8,181 bases of DNA from an uncultured Leucobacter sp. (GTDB lineage: Bacteria > Actinomycetota > Actinomycetes > Actinomycetales > Microbacteriaceae), in assembly GCA_937872275.1 (NCBI GenBank), contig CALMSE010000267.1, positions 1 to 8,181 of the forward strand. Direction: 5' to 3'. The translations under genes were made by a program, and so were the position numbers. Positions 7,101 through 8,181 of the stretch are shown one piece after another; position 1 is the first letter of the stretch; every line of letters starts with the position of its first letter. The notes below the pieces were generated by a model. The model searched no databases. It had not been told where the DNA came from and saw nothing but the letters and a program-made list of their open reading frames with translations.

Positions 7101-7720
7101 CCCGTCGTCTCGACCGTCACCTCGACGAAGATCGGCAGCCCGACGCCCGTCCGCGACGCGGCGAGCTTGCAGCCGTTCACGGCGGCCTTCGTCTGCAGCA
7201 GATCCTGGCTCGTCTCGATGAGCAGGGCATCCGCACCGCCGTTCGCGAGTCCCACGGCCTGCAGCGCGAAGGTCTCCTTGAGGTGGGCGTACGTGGTGTG
7301 GCCGAGGCTCGGCAGCTTCGTGCCGGGGCCCATCGAGCCGAGCACCCAGCGGATCCGCCCGTCCGCGGCCTCCGCCGCCTCCACGGCTTCGCGGGCGATG
7401 CGGGCGCCCGCCTCGGCCAGCTCCTCGATGCGGTCGTCGATGCCGTAGTCGCCGAGGTTCGACCAGTTCGCGCCGAAGGTGTTGGTCTCGACGGCGTCGA
7501 GGCCTGTCGCGAGGTAGTCGTCGTGGATCTTGCGGATGACGTCGGGCCGCGAGACGTTCAGGATCTCGTTGCAGCCCTCGAGCCCCTGGAAGTCGTCGAG
7601 CGTTGGCGCCGCGTCCTGCAGCTGGGTGCCCATGGCGCCGTCGGCGATGACCACGCGTTCGCGCATGGCGTCGATCAGGGCGCGGGATCTGGGCGGGAAC
7701 TGGGGATCGGTCTCACTCAC
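4130..7720 (-). CDS. metH: Cobalamin-dependent methionine synthase (5-methyltetrahydrofolate-homocysteine methyltransferase)
   Basis: A complete 1196-residue MetH, the usual actinobacterial length, transferring the methyl group of 5-methyltetrahydrofolate to homocysteine through cob(I)alamin in the cytoplasm. Domains in order: homocysteine-binding barrel about 15-315, with zinc ligands Cys234 (GLNCATGP) and Cys300/Cys301 (GGCCGTTP); pterin-binding barrel about 345-600, starting with IGERTN at 349; helical cobalamin cap about 640-735; cobalamin-binding Rossmann domain about 740-880, with DVHDIGKN at 751-758, where His753 is the lower-axial cobalt ligand; AdoMet-binding reactivation domain about 900-1196, with R1139-x3-GYPACPE at 1143. 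A Gly-rich loop (HHGEQGG...GGSGG) sits in the last domain before LRFAFPRQ. GTG 7720 is chosen because MSETDPQF... leads straight into the first domain and a -10 box lies immediately upstream; longer in-frame extensions are Pro/Arg-rich noise. The gene stands alone, convergent with the MFS gene and divergent from the nuclease-like gene, and ends with TAG. Confidence 0.97.
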   Translation of the reverse strand: MSETDPQFPPRSRALIDAMRERVVIADGAMGTQLQDAAPTLDDFQGLEGCNEILNVSRPDVIRKIHDDYLATGLDAVETNTFGANWSNLGDYGIDDRIEELAEAGARIAREAVEAAEAADGRIRWVLGSMGPGTKLPSLGHTTYAHLKETFALQAVGLANGGADALLIETSQDLLQTKAAVNGCKLAASRTGVGLPIFVEVTVETTGTMLMGSEIGAALATLEAMGVDAIGLNCATGPAEMSEHLRYLSKHSQVPVMVMPNAGLPVLGPNGAVYPLTPEELAVAEEQFVREFGLSLVGGCCGTTPAHMRAVVERLGGSAPAPRTPAREDEVSSLYQAVPLKQDAAFLAIGERTNANGSKAFREAMLAEDWDECVEIAKAQIRDGAHLLDVCVDYVGRDGVADAREVVSRLASASTLPIVMDSTEPAVLQAGLELIGGRPVVNSVNYEDGDGPGSRFARIMPLVKEHGAAVIALTIDEQGQARTREDKVRIASRLVDSLVGDWGMREGDIIVDALTFPIATGQEETRRDAIETIEAIRELTDKYPGLHTTLGVSNVSFGLNPAARVVLNSVFLHEAVQAGLDSAIVHAAKILPLASIPEEQREVALDLVWDRRAYDAEGNLTYDPLARMLEIFSGVDLASMRDQRAAEMAALPVTERLERRIIDGEQKGLADDLRLALDEGRSALSIVNDILLAGMKVVGERFGAGEMQLPFVLQSAETMKAAVAFLEPHMERIEGESASKGTMVIATVRGDVHDIGKNLVDIILTNNGYTVVNIGIKQPIAEIVRAAEEHGADVIGMSGLLVKSTVVMKENLEELNARGLAKKYPVILGGAALTRPYVEDDLAAIYEGEVRYAKDAFEGLALMEPLVRVARGESPDAVGLPPLKKRVHRRGAQLTVTEEADLPARSDVARDNPVPAPPFWGTRIVKGVPLADYAALLDERAVFMGQWGLRSGRGEGAATYEQLVESEGRPRLREWLDRMHTEGMLDASVVYGYFPAYSDGDEVAILHHGEQGGVLAPDGGSGGRIGSERLRFAFPRQRRDRHLCLADFIRSREAVEAEGRPDVFAVQLVTVGSRVDEHTARLFAADRYREYMELHGLAVQLTESLAEYWHQRIRGELGFGAEEPDDVEGFFKLKYRGARFSLGYPACPEMADRTKVVELLQPGRIGVELSEELQLHPEQSTDAFVFHHPEAKYFSV

Positions 7721-7732
7721 CCCATCAGTGTA
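7721..7732 (-). promoter_or_regulatory. metH -10 element, predicted leaderless transcript
   Basis: On the minus strand TACACT (7732 down to 7727) fits the TAnnnT -10 consensus and is followed by six bases and then the GTG start codon at 7720. Transcription would start at or within a base or two of the GTG, giving a leaderless mRNA, a common arrangement in actinobacteria. No Shine-Dalgarno sequence precedes the GTG, which agrees. The -35 region is not recognisable. Confidence 0.5.
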
Positions 7733-7861
7733 GGAGAGGTGCGGGAGTGGAATCGCGGCACGGCCGTTCGGACCGCGGGAGCCGTCGGGCAGGCGCGGGG
7801 CGGTCCGTCGTGAGGGCCCGGCGGGCGGCGCGGGATGGGGCTCGTGCACAGGCTGCGGGCG

Positions 7862-7867
7862 TAGTCT
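7862..7867 (+). promoter_or_regulatory. Weak candidate -10 element for the nuclease-like gene
   Basis: TAGTCT at 7862-7867 fits TAnnnT and lies 45 bp before the GTG at 7913, leaving a leader of about 40 nt with a ribosome binding site. No -35 hexamer stands out at the right distance. It is the best match I can find between the divergent genes, but it could be chance. Confidence 0.3.
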
Positions 7868-7900
7868 GGGGGAAGAGCCCCGACCCACGGGGTCCGGCCC

Positions 7901-7906
7901 GAGAGG
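7901..7906 (+). promoter_or_regulatory. Ribosome binding site of the nuclease-like gene
   Basis: GAGAGG ends 6 nt before the GTG at 7913 and supports that codon as the start of the downstream gene, which runs out of the window. Confidence 0.6.
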
Positions 7907-7912
7907 CGGCGC

Positions 7913-8181
7913 GTGCAGACCATCAGCTACAACCTGAGGAAGAACCGCGCGCTGAACGAGATCGGGGGCCTCGCCGAGCAGTACGCCGTCGACATCCTCT
8001 GCCTGCAGGAGGCCGATGCGATCGCGCTGCCGTCGTCGCTCGGCCACCTCCGTCTCGTGCATGCGACCGAGAAGAACCGCCTGGGGCTCGCCATGTACGT
8101 GCGCGAGGACCGCTTCCAGGTGCGGGCGGCGCACACCTTCCAGCTGAAGAAATCGCTGCACGACCGCGTGCTGCAGCCCGC
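7913..8181 (+). CDS. Endonuclease/exonuclease/phosphatase (EEP) family protein, N-terminal part (3' truncated by window)
   Basis: From GTG 7913 the frame is open to the window end (89 codons). The protein begins VQTISYNLRKN, the first strand of the EEP (DNase I/exonuclease III-like) fold with Asn7 in the metal/phosphate-binding position. DILCLQEAD follows, where Glu33 is the conserved metal-binding glutamate. NRLGLAMYVR at about 60-69 is the next core strand, and LKKSLHDRVLQP near the edge is typical of the actinobacterial members I recall. The family hydrolyses phosphodiester or phosphomonoester bonds with Mg2+ in DNA, RNA, phosphoinositides or sphingomyelin; the substrate here is not readable because the catalytic Asp/His motifs lie beyond the edge. 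I see no signal peptide, so the product is probably cytoplasmic. It is divergent from metH with 192 bp between the starts; nothing suggests a shared function. Confidence 0.85.
   Translation, partial: MQTISYNLRKNRALNEIGGLAEQYAVDILCLQEADAIALPSSLGHLRLVHATEKNRLGLAMYVREDRFQVRAAHTFQLKKSLHDRVLQP

Noticed and set aside
3989..7813. Plus-strand open frame of 1274 codons opposite metH
   Set aside because: Low-complexity His/Arg/Val/Asp composition and exact overlap with a full MetH; antisense shadow.
7721..7912. Cobalamin or SAM riboswitch upstream of metH
   Set aside because: The predicted start site is on the GTG, and the interval shows no recognisable riboswitch core such as a B12-box-like sequence.
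1..8181. CRISPR array, prophage, transposase, rRNA or tRNA genes
   Set aside because: No regularly spaced repeat-spacer pattern, no integrase or transposase motifs and no tRNA-like structure with a conserved T-loop was seen; the only repeat cluster is the dyad at 3782-3865.

Overview
The window is very GC-rich, with GTG starts, codon use dominated by G or C at third positions, and long spurious open frames on every strand. Together with an IrtAB-type siderophore transporter, an actinobacterial-style MetH and variant leucine-rich-repeat residue patterns, this points to an actinobacterium, most likely of the Microbacteriaceae (a Leucobacter/Microbacterium-like organism). The taxonomic call is inference from sequence style and remembered homologues, not from a search.

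Layout. (i) 1-2020, plus strand: the 3' end of an ABC half-transporter gene (irtA-like), then an irtB-like half-transporter starting at 269 with an ATGA overlap. The irtB-like frame is interrupted by one in-frame TGA at 434-436, in the loop between the first two membrane helices, at a position where related proteins carry tryptophan. (ii) 2126-3706, plus strand: a 526-residue MFS exporter of the 14-helix drug:H+ antiporter (DHA2) type, 105 bp downstream and possibly the efflux partner of the iron-siderophore transporter. (iii) 3707-4129: a 423-bp region between convergent genes, holding a small hairpin just after the MFS gene, an unusual 84-bp dyad element with a perfect 24-bp stem, and a short minus-strand remnant of a variant leucine-rich-repeat (LRV) membrane protein. 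(iv) 4130-7720, minus strand: a complete cobalamin-dependent methionine synthase, metH, with all four domains and all expected ligands. (v) 7721-7912: a divergent promoter region; the metH transcript looks leaderless. (vi) 7913-8181, plus strand: the start of an endonuclease/exonuclease/phosphatase-family gene that runs off the window.

Functionally, the left half appears to be an iron/siderophore transport locus and the right half a housekeeping methionine/one-carbon gene. I see no new multi-gene system. The points most worth a second look are the single TGA in an otherwise intact irtB, the four-copy dyad element between the convergent genes, the decayed LRV gene, and the leaderless start of metH with no room for a riboswitch.
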